Of a stretch of DNA of 64,000 bases, positions 35,104-42,966 are shown piece by piece (within the stretch, counting starts at the first letter, position 1; every line of letters begins with the position of its first letter). Made by a program: the position numbers and the translations under genes. The stretch lies in the NCBI RefSeq assembly GCF_003932505.1, contig NZ_QZMU01000001.1:1302001-1366000 (forward strand). The letters run 5' to 3'. The notes under the pieces are model-generated. The model was given only the letters and a program-made list of their open reading frames with translations. It did not search any database and was not told the origin of the DNA. The DNA is from Thiohalobacter thiocyanaticus. GTDB taxonomy: Bacteria > Pseudomonadota > Gammaproteobacteria > Thiohalobacterales > Thiohalobacteraceae.

Positions 35104-35574
35104 CTATTGTGCAGCGCTCCTGACGCCCTGGTGGATCGCCCCGATGACCTCGTCCTCCACCTCCTTGAGCACGTCCCGCGCCGGGCTGTGCGCGGCTACA
35201 TGCGTCGGGCGGACGAACAGAACGCTGGCCCGGCCGTCCTGCTCGATCACCGTCAGCCGCAGCGGGCACATCGCAAGCATGCGCGGATCCTCGTTGCTCA
35301 CCTGATTGGCATACCAGCCGTTGCAGAAGACCATGCTGCGGATGCCGGACAGCTCGTTGCGGTTGTAGTTCTCGCCCCAGCGGCCGGCGAACTGCGACAG
35401 GTTCTTCCCGATATCGGGCTCGAAGACGACGAAGAATTTCGCCTCCTCCAGCGCCTCGTACACCGCCGGGTAGACCTTCGCCATCGGCTGCTCGGAGTCG
35501 ATGCGGAACACTGTCCGCTCGGCACCCGCCGCGACGCTCACAACCAGACTCAGAAAGAAAATGATTACACGCAT
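35104..35574 (-). CDS. DUF302-domain exported protein
   Basis: 156 residues from ATG 35574 (8 nt after GGAGG; the ATG at 35580 is only 2 nt away). Signal peptide VIIFFLSLVVSVAAGA. The mature part fits DUF302: VYPAVYEALEEAKFFVVFEPDIG, then NRNELSGIRSMVFCNGWYANQV, MLAMCPLRLTVIEQDG and VLFVRPTHVAAHSPARDVL. The family is periplasmic and of unknown biochemical function; two conserved Cys may pair or bind a ligand. Confidence 0.85.
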   Translation of the reverse strand: MRVIIFFLSLVVSVAAGAERTVFRIDSEQPMAKVYPAVYEALEEAKFFVVFEPDIGKNLSQFAGRWGENYNRNELSGIRSMVFCNGWYANQVSNEDPRMLAMCPLRLTVIEQDGRASVLFVRPTHVAAHSPARDVLKEVEDEVIGAIHQGVRSAAQ

Positions 35575-35696
35575 CAGCATAACCTCCGGTTAACTCATGA
35601 ATGAATCCGCGCACAGACGCAGAAGGCACGGGGCAGCTCAGCCCGCCCCCTATTATTTCGCAAATCAAGGAATCGCTCACTGACCCCGGTTTTAAA

Positions 35697-36212
35697 TCAA
35701 TCGTGCATAACCTCAACGCGGTCACCGACCGCGATAAAACCACCCCTGACAACGGTCACACATATCCCGCTGTTCTGGGCAAGCGCACCGGCAAGCCCCT
35801 TGCCTTCAATCTTATCAAGGTACCCGCAAGGCGGGCGTGGTTTCTGGTAGCGAAAAACGGCATCGCCTATCCGAAAGGTCTTGTCCTGCAAAACCCTGGT
35901 TTTGAGATTACCAACAACAAGGTTACGGCGATGATGCCCCGTATCCAGCCTGGCACGCAGGGTGTCTGACAGGCCCTTCCTGGCTTTATTCAGGTCGTCT
36001 TCGCTGATCAGCGTGACCTGACAGGCTTCGTTGGCCTGCCAGAAACCTTTGGCCACACTGTAGCGGTCAGACTGCAAACCGGTCTGTTCAAGCGCCTGTA
36101 TACGCTCGACGGAATGCATTTCAGCCCCGGCCGAACCGGCAATATAGATAGCTTTGAGTTCCGGCAGGGCACGATGCCTGGAAGAGAAAAACAGCCTGTT
36201 CAGAAATGACAA
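35697..36212 (-). CDS. MOSC-domain protein
   Basis: 171 residues. MOSC features: an early beta segment LKAIYIAGSAGAEMHSV, a GLQSDRYSVAKG-like motif, the QVTLISEDDLN strand, the RRNLVVGNLKTRVLQ segment and the conserved Cys in RPPCGYLDKI. MOSC domains bind sulfur or molybdenum-cofactor-related ligands through this Cys, as in YiiM and the mARC and Moco sulfurase C-terminal domains. It is compact and stand-alone. No RBS is close to the ATG. Downstream on the same strand lies DUF302, 122 bp away. Confidence 0.85.
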   Translation of the reverse strand: MSFLNRLFFSSRHRALPELKAIYIAGSAGAEMHSVERIQALEQTGLQSDRYSVAKGFWQANEACQVTLISEDDLNKARKGLSDTLRARLDTGHHRRNLVVGNLKTRVLQDKTFRIGDAVFRYQKPRPPCGYLDKIEGKGLAGALAQNSGICVTVVRGGFIAVGDRVEVMHD

Positions 36213-36403
36213 GATATGGGGAATCCTTGAATATTACATTAATAGTGACGTTAACGTCACTTATGTCAAATGACTGGATAGAACAAAGACCGTTCCACGG
36301 GTCTTTCTGCTCGATGAAAGCAATGGAGAAAAATTTATAATATTCAGTGAAATGGACAAGTTTGACGTTATCTCGGCTATCTGAATGAAAAAAGCACCCG
36401 TTT

Positions 36404-36439
36404 TCTGCAAATGATTCTCAGTTGCCGCCCCCCCTTTTA
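36404..36439. repeat. Half copy of the GTCGGTGACAAC repeat
   Basis: Only the loop (CTGCAAATGATTC) and a degenerate right arm (TCAGTTGCCGCCCCCCC with TTTTAT) remain; the left arm is absent. It lies in the leader of the second AsmA-type gene. Confidence 0.5.
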
Positions 36440-36494
36440 TTATCCCTGGGATACTGCCGCTAACCTCAGAAGGTATAGCCGAAGCCCTTCGACG

Positions 36495-38279
36495 ATGCGT
36501 GTCTGGTTACGAACAACTGGGATACTACTGATGGTGGTGCTGGCGATACTGGCACTCGCCCCGCACGTCATTGACCAGGAAGAGATCCGAACCACGCTGA
36601 GTGATCAGTTATCGAACGCGCTGGACAGGCCAGTCGAGATTGAGCAGATATCCATCCGCCTCCTGCCATCACCATCAGTTCAACTCAATGGCGTCAGCGC
36701 AAGGCTCGACGACCACCCTCAACAACAGTTTTCCATTGGCGAACTGCGAGCGAGATTTTCATTCCGGCGCTTGCTGCAGGGCGATCTGGAGATACAGCAC
36801 CTATCCCTGAAGGGTGTACAGCTGAACCGACAAGCGGTGAATGCCTTCAGGCATATGTTCGCCGGCATCAAACCGGAGGACAGCGCTGCTGCAATGCCCT
36901 TCAGACTCCACAGCGCCAGCATCCGGAATCTTTACTGGCGTACGAACCAACAGACTTATGGTCCTTTCCGTCTGGATGCCGACTGGAGCAGCGGCCCTAA
37001 ACCTGCACGAATCATCCTGCGGGACACCCGCCACGCGGTACAGCTGCATGTCTCTCCCGTGGAAGAACAGTGGCGATTCACCCTGCACAGTGACAGGGGT
37101 ATGTTTCCCCTTGACCTGCCCGTTACCCTGGATCGGTTCACTCTGGCAGGACTGTATGGAAAACAACAGATCATCTTTGAGCAGATATCTCTCAAGGGTT
37201 ATGACAGCCGGGTACAGGCCAGCGGACATCTGCAGTGGTCAGACGACTGGCAACTGGCCTTGCAGGCGCGGACAGACAGTCTGGCATTAACACCTGTATT
37301 GACCGCCCTGGGGAAGCCCGCGCTGCCCGGGAGCATTGCCGGTGATTGCGCCATCACGTTGCAAGGCCCTGCAGCCGATAGCATGCATGAACATCGCACT
37401 GTCGATTGCAGGCTGGATTACCTGAACCAGGGGCAACAGGCGACACTCAACCTCGATAGCAGAACCGAATCACTCCGGGATCGATTCACCGCCACAGCCA
37501 CGAACCTGACACTGCCTGTCGGACCAGAATTGCACCTGAATAATTCAGCATTCAAGGGCTCACTCACCGACAGCCACATGCAAATCAGCAGTGGGTACAT
37601 ACAGGCCTATCAGGGTGAAATATCTGTCAGCGGCGAACTCGACTGGACTGACGGCTGGCGAACCAGGTTCACGAGCCAAATTGAAGATGTTCAACTGGAA
37701 CCCCTGCTTCAGGTGCTCGACCAACGCGTCATCAGCGGGGCACTGACCAGTCAATGCCAGGGATCGCTGCAGGCCAAAACAACCTCAATGCTGCTTCAAG
37801 GCATGGAGGTGGGCTGCAATTTCATTATCAGCCAGGGCGTGGTGTATGAAACCGACCTGGAACGGGCGGCCCAACTCATCAAGCTCAACGAGACCGCGCC
37901 GCCCGAGGAACAGAAAACACCGTTCGATCAACTCAGCGGCAGGCTGACAGCCAGCCAGCAGCATTATCGATTCAATGAACTGAAGATCGCCTCTTCGGCC
38001 CTGGCCGCATCAGGCAATATTGCGATCAATCCCGCCCGGGAATTGAGCGGTGAAATCAGTGTGGGGCTGGAAAAAACCGGCAAGGTGCTGAGCATACCGT
38101 TGGTGGTAGCCGGCACAACCGAGGTCCCGACATTTCGTCCGACCAGATCCAGCATGGCCGGCGCGGGCGCCGGCACGCTTATCCTGGGGCCGGGTATCGG
38201 TACTGCGGTGGGCGCCAAGATCGGCGAGGCGGTTGACAACCTCACCAGCATATTTAAACGGAAGAATACATCCGAGTAA
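36495..38279 (+). CDS. AsmA-family envelope protein, second copy
   Basis: 594 residues from ATG 36495; starts further upstream would run through the repeat element. An N-terminal membrane anchor (TTGILLMVVLAILALAPHV) is followed by the AsmA N-terminal pattern IDQEEIRTTLSDQLSNALDRP, SVQLNGVSARL and FSFRRLLQGDLEIQHLSLKG. The long middle is beta-rich. The C-terminal region resembles AsmA_2, with FDQLSGRLTASQQHYRFNEL and SGNIAINPARELSGEI, then a Gly-rich segment GAGAGTLILGPGIGTAVGAKI. It probably bridges or acts in the periplasm in lipid or outer-membrane homeostasis. Paralogous at family level to 23184-24629. Confidence 0.88.
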   Translation: MRVWLRTTGILLMVVLAILALAPHVIDQEEIRTTLSDQLSNALDRPVEIEQISIRLLPSPSVQLNGVSARLDDHPQQQFSIGELRARFSFRRLLQGDLEIQHLSLKGVQLNRQAVNAFRHMFAGIKPEDSAAAMPFRLHSASIRNLYWRTNQQTYGPFRLDADWSSGPKPARIILRDTRHAVQLHVSPVEEQWRFTLHSDRGMFPLDLPVTLDRFTLAGLYGKQQIIFEQISLKGYDSRVQASGHLQWSDDWQLALQARTDSLALTPVLTALGKPALPGSIAGDCAITLQGPAADSMHEHRTVDCRLDYLNQGQQATLNLDSRTESLRDRFTATATNLTLPVGPELHLNNSAFKGSLTDSHMQISSGYIQAYQGEISVSGELDWTDGWRTRFTSQIEDVQLEPLLQVLDQRVISGALTSQCQGSLQAKTTSMLLQGMEVGCNFIISQGVVYETDLERAAQLIKLNETAPPEEQKTPFDQLSGRLTASQQHYRFNELKIASSALAASGNIAINPARELSGEISVGLEKTGKVLSIPLVVAGTTEVPTFRPTRSSMAGAGAGTLILGPGIGTAVGAKIGEAVDNLTSIFKRKNTSE

Positions 38280-38343
38280 TACGCCGCCTCACCCTGCCAG
38301 AATAAACACGGCAAATTCCGCGATACCTTCCTTGCATCTAGTG

Positions 38344-38370
38344 AATAAAGGGTACTGACCCCTTAAATCA
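38344..38370. repeat. AAAGGGTACTGACCCCTT repeat, copy 1
   Basis: AATAAAGGGTACTGACCCCT followed by TAAATCA. Same short element as at 39424-39447 and 39707-39732, with a variant at 40707-40731. A degenerate stretch rich in GACCCCGCCCC follows at 38428-38458. Confidence 0.8.
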
Positions 38371-38476
38371 TAAATCAATCGCCTTAAAGCAGACCTCTTA
38401 AAGTATTCCTGATGCTGGATTGCAAGACCTGACCCCGCCCCTTGACCCCGCCCCTCTTAATTAATCCGATTTTGAA

Positions 38477-39148
38477 TCACCTATGTGTTCGCTTCGCCAG
38501 CATCAATCCAAGTAAGCCGCCTACGATTAGCACCAATGTTGCGGGCTCCTCAATTACCGAGACATCAACGTCACCATCGTACACTGGTATGACATAAGCC
38601 TCGTCCACAGGCAGCTGTAAGAGGGTCAAATCACCCGAATCAAAACTCATCAGAGGGTGCACAAGATCCCCAAATATCTCGTCTTCGGCAAAATAATATG
38701 ACGTCGATATACCTAAAAATGGTTCGGGTGTATCCACCGAAATTCCCTCGTTATCTGCGAGATAAACGACTTCAGTGGTATAAGGCATTCGCCACCCGGT
38801 GATTCCTCCGAGCTCCAGGGATGACAACCATATATGCGTTGCATCCCAAGTCATCGCCCCGCCAATAGCCGCATTTCTCGCCCATGTTATATCCAGATTC
38901 GGGTCATAAAGTGCCTGACCTTCCAGTCTTGTCTCCAAAGGAACCGCCGGGACAGGGTAATCTGGCCAAGGGGATAGATCGATACCATCATCCGGCACTT
39001 GCGGCGGAAAACTCGGATAGGAAACCCATTCATCATCAGGCGGCGGAGAAAATTCAGGAGGCCAGCCCTCAATGGGAATCGCATGAGCAGCTGAACAGGA
39101 TATATATAGAAGAACGGAAACAACAACAGATGATAATGCTTTCATCAT
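38477..39148 (-). CDS. PEP-CTERM protein with DUF1566-like region
   Basis: 223 residues. Signal peptide VVVSVLLYISCSAAHA, a Pro-rich N-terminal segment, then LYDPNLDITWARNAAIGG, MTWDATHIWLSSLELGGITGWRMP, the usual start of DUF1566-like domains in exported bacterial proteins. The C-terminus EEPATLVLIVGGLLGLMLAKRTHR-type tail (first residues EEPATL, then a hydrophobic helix and basic end) is a PEP-CTERM sorting signal with PEP changed to EEP. RBS AAAGG lies 7 nt before the ATG. A surface protein processed by an exosortase encoded elsewhere is expected. Confidence 0.75.
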   Translation of the reverse strand: MMKALSSVVVSVLLYISCSAAHAIPIEGWPPEFSPPPDDEWVSYPSFPPQVPDDGIDLSPWPDYPVPAVPLETRLEGQALYDPNLDITWARNAAIGGAMTWDATHIWLSSLELGGITGWRMPYTTEVVYLADNEGISVDTPEPFLGISTSYYFAEDEIFGDLVHPLMSFDSGDLTLLQLPVDEAYVIPVYDGDVDVSVIEEPATLVLIVGGLLGLMLAKRTHR

Positions 39149-39423
39149 TTAAGTACCTTTAGTTGTTATTCGTATATTTTTGATTTAACCCTACCATCTG
39201 CCCCATCGAAATTCCAGCCCGGAGGAAATATGCACCGCACACTGAGCCGTACATTCGGGAAAGGCTACTTCCCCCTTTTATTTCGATGATTATCCGGCTA
39301 TCTGTTCCCGCCGGGGCCCCCAGTGTATTCGCAGCCCCCCCCCGTCACGCAGACAGTTCTAAGGTAAAGGTTCCGGCGTTTTTGTTGACGTAGACGGCGG
39401 GCGGCAGCCCCAGGGCATCAGTA

Positions 39424-39447
39424 AAAGGGTACTGACCCCTTAAATCA
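39424..39447. repeat. AAAGGGTACTGACCCCTT repeat, copy 2
   Basis: Lies exactly at the junction between a minus-strand coding remnant (39345-39419) and a plus-strand PEP-CTERM remnant (39449-39637), as if the two were joined across it. Confidence 0.8.
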
Positions 39448-39448
39448 T

Positions 39449-39637
39449 ATCGCCGTCAACGCCCTGCACATGATCTTCAACGACTTCGCCCTGGGCACCG
39501 AGCTCCTCAACGGCGAGATCATCTTCGGGCATTCCGAGGCGAGCCTGTCCGCCGTACCCGTACCCGCTGCGGTCTGGCTGTTCGGCTCCGGCCTGGCCGG
39601 CCTGGTCGGGATTGCGCGCCGTCGGCGTAATGCCTGA
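39449..39637 (+). pseudogene. C-terminal remnant of a PEP-CTERM-type protein
   Basis: An open stretch of 62 codons without a usable start; the frame upstream enters the repeat and meets TAA at 39422. It reads MIFNDFALGTELLNGEIIFG and ends VPVPAAVWLFGSGLAGLVG plus RRRRNA, the gammaproteobacterial PEP-CTERM-type sorting tail. The full protein's N-terminus is missing. A strong hairpin follows 10 bp after the stop, as expected for the 3' end of a once intact gene. Confidence 0.75.
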
Positions 39638-39646
39638 TGGCAGGAC

Positions 39647-39677
39647 ATGCCCGGACGTCTCAATGGCGTCCGGGCAT
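39647..39677 (+). terminator. Perfect 11-bp hairpin after the PEP-CTERM remnant
   Basis: ATGCCCGGACG (39647-39657) pairs with CGTCCGGGCAT (39667-39677) over a 9-nt loop. No T tract follows. It probably ended the transcript of the gene now reduced to a remnant. Confidence 0.5.
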
Positions 39678-39706
39678 ACCGGCCCATGTTGCTGTGGGCG
39701 TGGGGG

Positions 39707-39732
39707 AATAAAGGGTACTGACCCCTTAAATC
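39707..39732. repeat. AAAGGGTACTGACCCCTT repeat, copy 3
   Basis: AATAAAGGGTACTGACCCCT followed by TAAATC. Together with copy 2 it brackets the PEP-CTERM remnant in direct orientation. Confidence 0.8.
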
Positions 39733-39747
39733 CGCTCCCCATTACAA

Positions 39748-40137
39748 TTACAGCGCACTGCTCGCTTTCAACTGCAACCAGCCCATCGCACCGACCGACG
39801 CGGCCACCACCAGCGCCGAGAGGATTCCGGCCGGGGTATTGATCCAGAGCCCGGTCCCGACCAGCAGCAGGGTGCCCAACACCCAGATGAAATCCCCCGC
39901 GCTGAAGTATCCCACCCAGGCCCGGGACGGGCGCGGGGCGCGGCTGACATAGATCAGGTGAATCCCGTTGAGCCCCAGCAGGACGCCAAGCACCAGGATC
40001 ACACCCCCCGGCGCCGACGGCGCCCCCAGAAACCCCGCGACCGCATTCGGCATGGCAGCGAACAGGGCCCCGAACAGGGCCCCGAACAGGAGGCAGCTGG
40101 TTGCATTGATGCGCAGAATTGCTCTCAGTGACGGCAT
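39748..40137 (-). CDS. Small four-helix membrane protein, unknown function
   Basis: 129 residues with four hydrophobic helices (about 12-34, 43-62, 77-95, 102-122) and GG/AP turns between them. GGAG precedes the ATG with an 8-nt spacer. It is divergent from a MarR regulator and shares a promoter region with two TTGTCAA-type operator elements, so it is the likely target of that regulator. Its transported or sensed compound is unknown. Confidence 0.7.
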   Translation of the reverse strand: MPSLRAILRINATSCLLFGALFGALFAAMPNAVAGFLGAPSAPGGVILVLGVLLGLNGIHLIYVSRAPRPSRAWVGYFSAGDFIWVLGTLLLVGTGLWINTPAGILSALVVAASVGAMGWLQLKASSAL

Positions 40138-40149
40138 GCTATATTCTCC

Positions 40150-40207
40150 TTGTCAACCCAGGTGACAAGATAGATCAGGGAGCATTAGTTGTCAACCAAG
40201 TTGTCAA
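40150..40207. promoter_or_regulatory. Putative MarR operators between divergent genes
   Basis: TTGTCAACCCAGGTGACAA (40150-40168) is an inverted repeat TTGTCA...TGACAA. TTGTCAACCAAGTTGTCAA (40189-40207) repeats the TTGTCAA half-site directly. Together they cover the promoter region of both the membrane protein and the MarR gene, suggesting autoregulated divergent control. Confidence 0.6.
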
Positions 40208-40230
40208 ATGGCCGGCAAACCGAATTGCCC

Positions 40231-40677
40231 ATGGCCGAGAGTCGCAGCCTGCAACTGCTGTTTCAGCTGGCGGATGCGCAGAAACTCCTGGTGGAGCATG
40301 TGGCCCACAGGCTGACCGCCCTCGGATACTCGGGGGTCACCTCAGGCGCACTGGGCTTTCTGGGTCAGCTCGATTGCGGACCCAATCATGCCTCCGAAAT
40401 CGCGCGCCGCCTTGGCGTATCGCGACAGATGGTGGCCAAGACGGTGACGGAGATGGAGCACAAAGGCTGGCTGGAACAGGTGCCGGATCCGCACCTGCGC
40501 AACCGCAAGGTCATCCGCTTCACAACGGCGGGGGAACAGCTGATGTCGAATGCGCGGGCCACGCTGGCCGAACTGGACGAACAGCTCGACCGCGAGTTCG
40601 GCAGCGGCTGGACCGCCGCACTCGCGGACAACCTTACAGCATTGAAAGTCTCACTGACGGAAACAGGAAGCGACTGA
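40231..40677 (+). CDS. MarR-family transcriptional regulator
   Basis: 148 residues from ATG 40231; a TTG at 40189 in the same frame would put the start inside the operator. The winged helix is clear: ALGFLGQLDCGPNHASEIA, RRLGVSRQMVAKTVTEMEHKG, and the wing WLEQVPDPHLRNRKVIRFT. The C-terminal dimerisation helix follows. MarR proteins are ligand-responsive repressors; the ligand is unknown and the likely target is the divergent membrane protein gene. Confidence 0.9.
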   Translation: MAESRSLQLLFQLADAQKLLVEHVAHRLTALGYSGVTSGALGFLGQLDCGPNHASEIARRLGVSRQMVAKTVTEMEHKGWLEQVPDPHLRNRKVIRFTTAGEQLMSNARATLAELDEQLDREFGSGWTAALADNLTALKVSLTETGSD

Positions 40678-40706
40678 AATAACGACGATTGCTTATTAGC
40701 CACTCC

Positions 40707-40731
40707 AAAAAAGGTACTACTCCCCTTTAAT
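40707..40731. repeat. Variant AAAAGGTACTACTCCCCTTT repeat at the island edge
   Basis: A diverged form of the AAAGGGTACTGACCCCTT element. It ends 4 bp before the last codon of the AT-rich five-gene operon and so marks its right-hand (3') limit in the chromosome. Confidence 0.6.
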
Positions 40732-40735
40732 CCCT

Positions 40736-41803
40736 TTACTCTTTCTGCTTTGCACGGGTTTTACCCCCTTTCGGCAAGTACGCATTTGACAGCATTTCTA
40801 TATAGCCTTGTATACCCATAGAAAACCAAGAGTCGGTGACAAAACGCTCCGAATCAATTCTCGGTGAATCAGCCATCTCACCACCATGTGTGAGCTTCGT
40901 ACCGGATAAATCTCGTCTGAATTCTCCACACACACAAATATCTGTATCTTCCGAAGCCGCAATATCTACCAATTGCGTTAGCTTGTCCGGACTAACGGCG
41001 GCGACAATGTTCCAATCACCCCACCCCAACCATAATCTGTGGTAATGCATTGAAACGATTTCCTTAACGTCATCATACCCCTTGGGTTTATGTAAGCGTT
41101 CAAGATCTATCAATGCGCCCAATCCATTTGAATTGCATAGTTGGCTGACAGATGGCAGTAAGCCGTCACTATTATCCATCGCTCCTGACAGTAAATTGGC
41201 GTTAGCAAGCGCCCTCATCACTCTCCCTTCCGACCTTGGCGCAAAAAGAGGTGATGCCATTTTATCTAGAATTTCGCCTCCGTTCGCACATATCATCGCG
41301 TCCATCCAAAATCGACCACCTTCTCCAATGACAACAAGCTTATCTCCATCAGAAATTCCTTGGCGCCCCAAGACTGACCCTGGACGTCTAGCGCCTATTG
41401 CAACCCCCACCGCTGACAGTGCTTTACCCTCTCTTAAATTCCCTCCTGCGTACGCCAACCCTTCGATTTTACACGAGTCTTTAATCCCCATGAGAAAACG
41501 CTCAAAGTCGTCCAGCGAGTAATCTGATGGCGCCTCGGCCGCCACGAACAATGCTAAAGGATCTGCACCACTAGCCGCCAAATCAGACGCGTTAATCACG
41601 GTGAGCAACCAGCCTTTCCAATAGGGGTCGCTATCACCTGCAATCACTTCGGCCGCAGCAGGAGGAACCGGGTCGGTCGTGACAACAATCTGTTCAGCTT
41701 CACGCTCTAAAACCGCACAGTCGTCACCGATAGTCGCTTCCACATATTTCGCAACAATGTCGCTAATTAGATTTCGTTCGCCTAAATCACTGAGCTTTGT
41801 CAT
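40736..41803 (-). CDS. AIR synthase-fold (ThiL-like) protein, last gene of the island operon
   Basis: 355 residues. ThiL-like motifs: LGERNLISDIVA, IGDDCAVLE (residues 25-33; usually IGDDAAV), VTTDPVPP, INASDLAASGADPLALFVA (70-88), YAGGNL (usually GGD, here Asn), and GAMDNSDGLLPS. These line the ATP/Mg site in AIR synthase-superfamily enzymes (ThiL, PurM, SelD, HypE). The changed GGD and atypical C-terminus argue against normal thiamine-phosphate kinase, although thiC is upstream. The ATG is 2 bp after the methyltransferase stop (TAGCTATG). Base composition is clearly AT-richer than the flanks. An ATP-dependent kinase or synthetase on an unknown small molecule is most likely. Confidence 0.75.
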   Translation of the reverse strand: MTKLSDLGERNLISDIVAKYVEATIGDDCAVLEREAEQIVVTTDPVPPAAAEVIAGDSDPYWKGWLLTVINASDLAASGADPLALFVAAEAPSDYSLDDFERFLMGIKDSCKIEGLAYAGGNLREGKALSAVGVAIGARRPGSVLGRQGISDGDKLVVIGEGGRFWMDAMICANGGEILDKMASPLFAPRSEGRVMRALANANLLSGAMDNSDGLLPSVSQLCNSNGLGALIDLERLHKPKGYDDVKEIVSMHYHRLWLGWGDWNIVAAVSPDKLTQLVDIAASEDTDICVCGEFRRDLSGTKLTHGGEMADSPRIDSERFVTDSWFSMGIQGYIEMLSNAYLPKGGKTRAKQKE

Positions 41804-41805
41804 AG

Positions 41806-42966
41806 CTACTTCCTAGCAATTATTACTGATTCTTCTCTAAGACTTGGATGTTGACGACGCTGAACAGGCACCTGCCTCTCTTTTTCGACGAGCACCTCAA
41901 AGCCAATATCGCAAATCACCGATGTTAGCTCATCAACAACACTCTGCCTATGGGATGACTCGCCTATTATAAGCGCAAGGTACCCATCGCCTCTCAACAG
42001 CCTGTAAACCTCTCGGAAAACTCGTACCATCTCGAAAAGATAATCGGAAACTGCTGACTTTCTATGCCTCTTACTTCTTGCCCCGATTTCTCTCAGCCTA
42101 AATTCCTCTATGTCCATATCGAACCACTCTAATGACAGTCTTTGGGCTTTTATATAGTCGCAGACGCCAAAATACGGCGGCGACGTGATGACCAAGTCTA
42201 TCGAATTGCTGCACAGCTTTTCCATGGCATCAGCCGCATCATCTTGTATGACATCCGCCTGCGGTAATGGAAACTCAACGCCCTTCCCTAAAAACTCGTC
42301 TCTATCTATATAAGCAGCGACATAGGCATCTACCGCCTGCATGTAAAGATCAACCGCGTCTATACGCCGCACAGCCTTCGGCTGAGTGTTGTCGCACACA
42401 TACCCCCAATGCCTATCTTCATTGCACGCACCCAGGAGGATAGCGCTAAATGCCGCGCGCCATATGTCAGCATATTCCCCTCTACTAGCGCGCACTGCGT
42501 CCCACAATACAGCCAAGTCTCTCAGCGTACTCTCGGAGTACCATTTATTTTGTTGCACCCCCTGCGGAATCGCACTCATCGCCTCAGAGGCGTCCAGTGT
42601 TGCCAGCCTAATCTTCTTTAATGTATGCCGCTTCCATCGGCTGGCCGCGGCCGCAACCGTCATGCCATCGACCGGATGTAGCTTTGACTTTGCCACAAGT
42701 CCAGCAACTGGATTTATATCTATACCGGTTGCAATGCGCCCCAATCTTTGCGCTTCAACTATTGCCGTTCCGGACCCACAGAACGGATCTAGAACCGTAT
42801 CACCCGGATCGGTCAACAAGCCTATTAAAGTCGCTGGTATTTGCGCAACGAACCTGCAGGGGTGCCAATGCACTTTTGAAAAAGACGAAGCACAATGGTC
42901 TCCTGAAAAATCCCAATCAATCTCCGTCAATCTCGTATTCAATACTGATTTGCTTACCGGCGTCAT
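41806..42966 (-). CDS. Orphan TSPPY-type DNA methyltransferase
   Basis: 386 residues from ATG 42966 (GGGGC upstream); the frame runs to 43035 but that would overlap the HD gene by 119 bp. Motif HWHPCRFVAQIPATLI at the N-terminus, SAM-binding motif I DTVLDPFCGSGTAIVEA (62-66 FCGSG), GIDINP, and catalytic motif IV LVITSPPYFGVCDYI (TSPPY at 261-265), typical of N4-cytosine (or N6-adenine) amino methyltransferases with motif I before motif IV. C-terminal part ends SLREESVIIARK. No restriction endonuclease or specificity subunit is next to it. It overlaps the end of the HD gene by about 50 bp. Confidence 0.9.
   Translation of the reverse strand: MTPVSKSVLNTRLTEIDWDFSGDHCASSFSKVHWHPCRFVAQIPATLIGLLTDPGDTVLDPFCGSGTAIVEAQRLGRIATGIDINPVAGLVAKSKLHPVDGMTVAAAASRWKRHTLKKIRLATLDASEAMSAIPQGVQQNKWYSESTLRDLAVLWDAVRASRGEYADIWRAAFSAILLGACNEDRHWGYVCDNTQPKAVRRIDAVDLYMQAVDAYVAAYIDRDEFLGKGVEFPLPQADVIQDDAADAMEKLCSNSIDLVITSPPYFGVCDYIKAQRLSLEWFDMDIEEFRLREIGARSKRHRKSAVSDYLFEMVRVFREVYRLLRGDGYLALIIGESSHRQSVVDELTSVICDIGFEVLVEKERQVPVQRRQHPSLREESVIIARK

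Noticed and set aside
40736..41803. Calling the AIR-synthase-fold gene thiL because thiC is nearby
   Set aside because: GGD changed to GGN, divergent C-terminus, and location at the end of an AT-rich operon with HIT, HD and methyltransferase genes make thiamine kinase unsafe.
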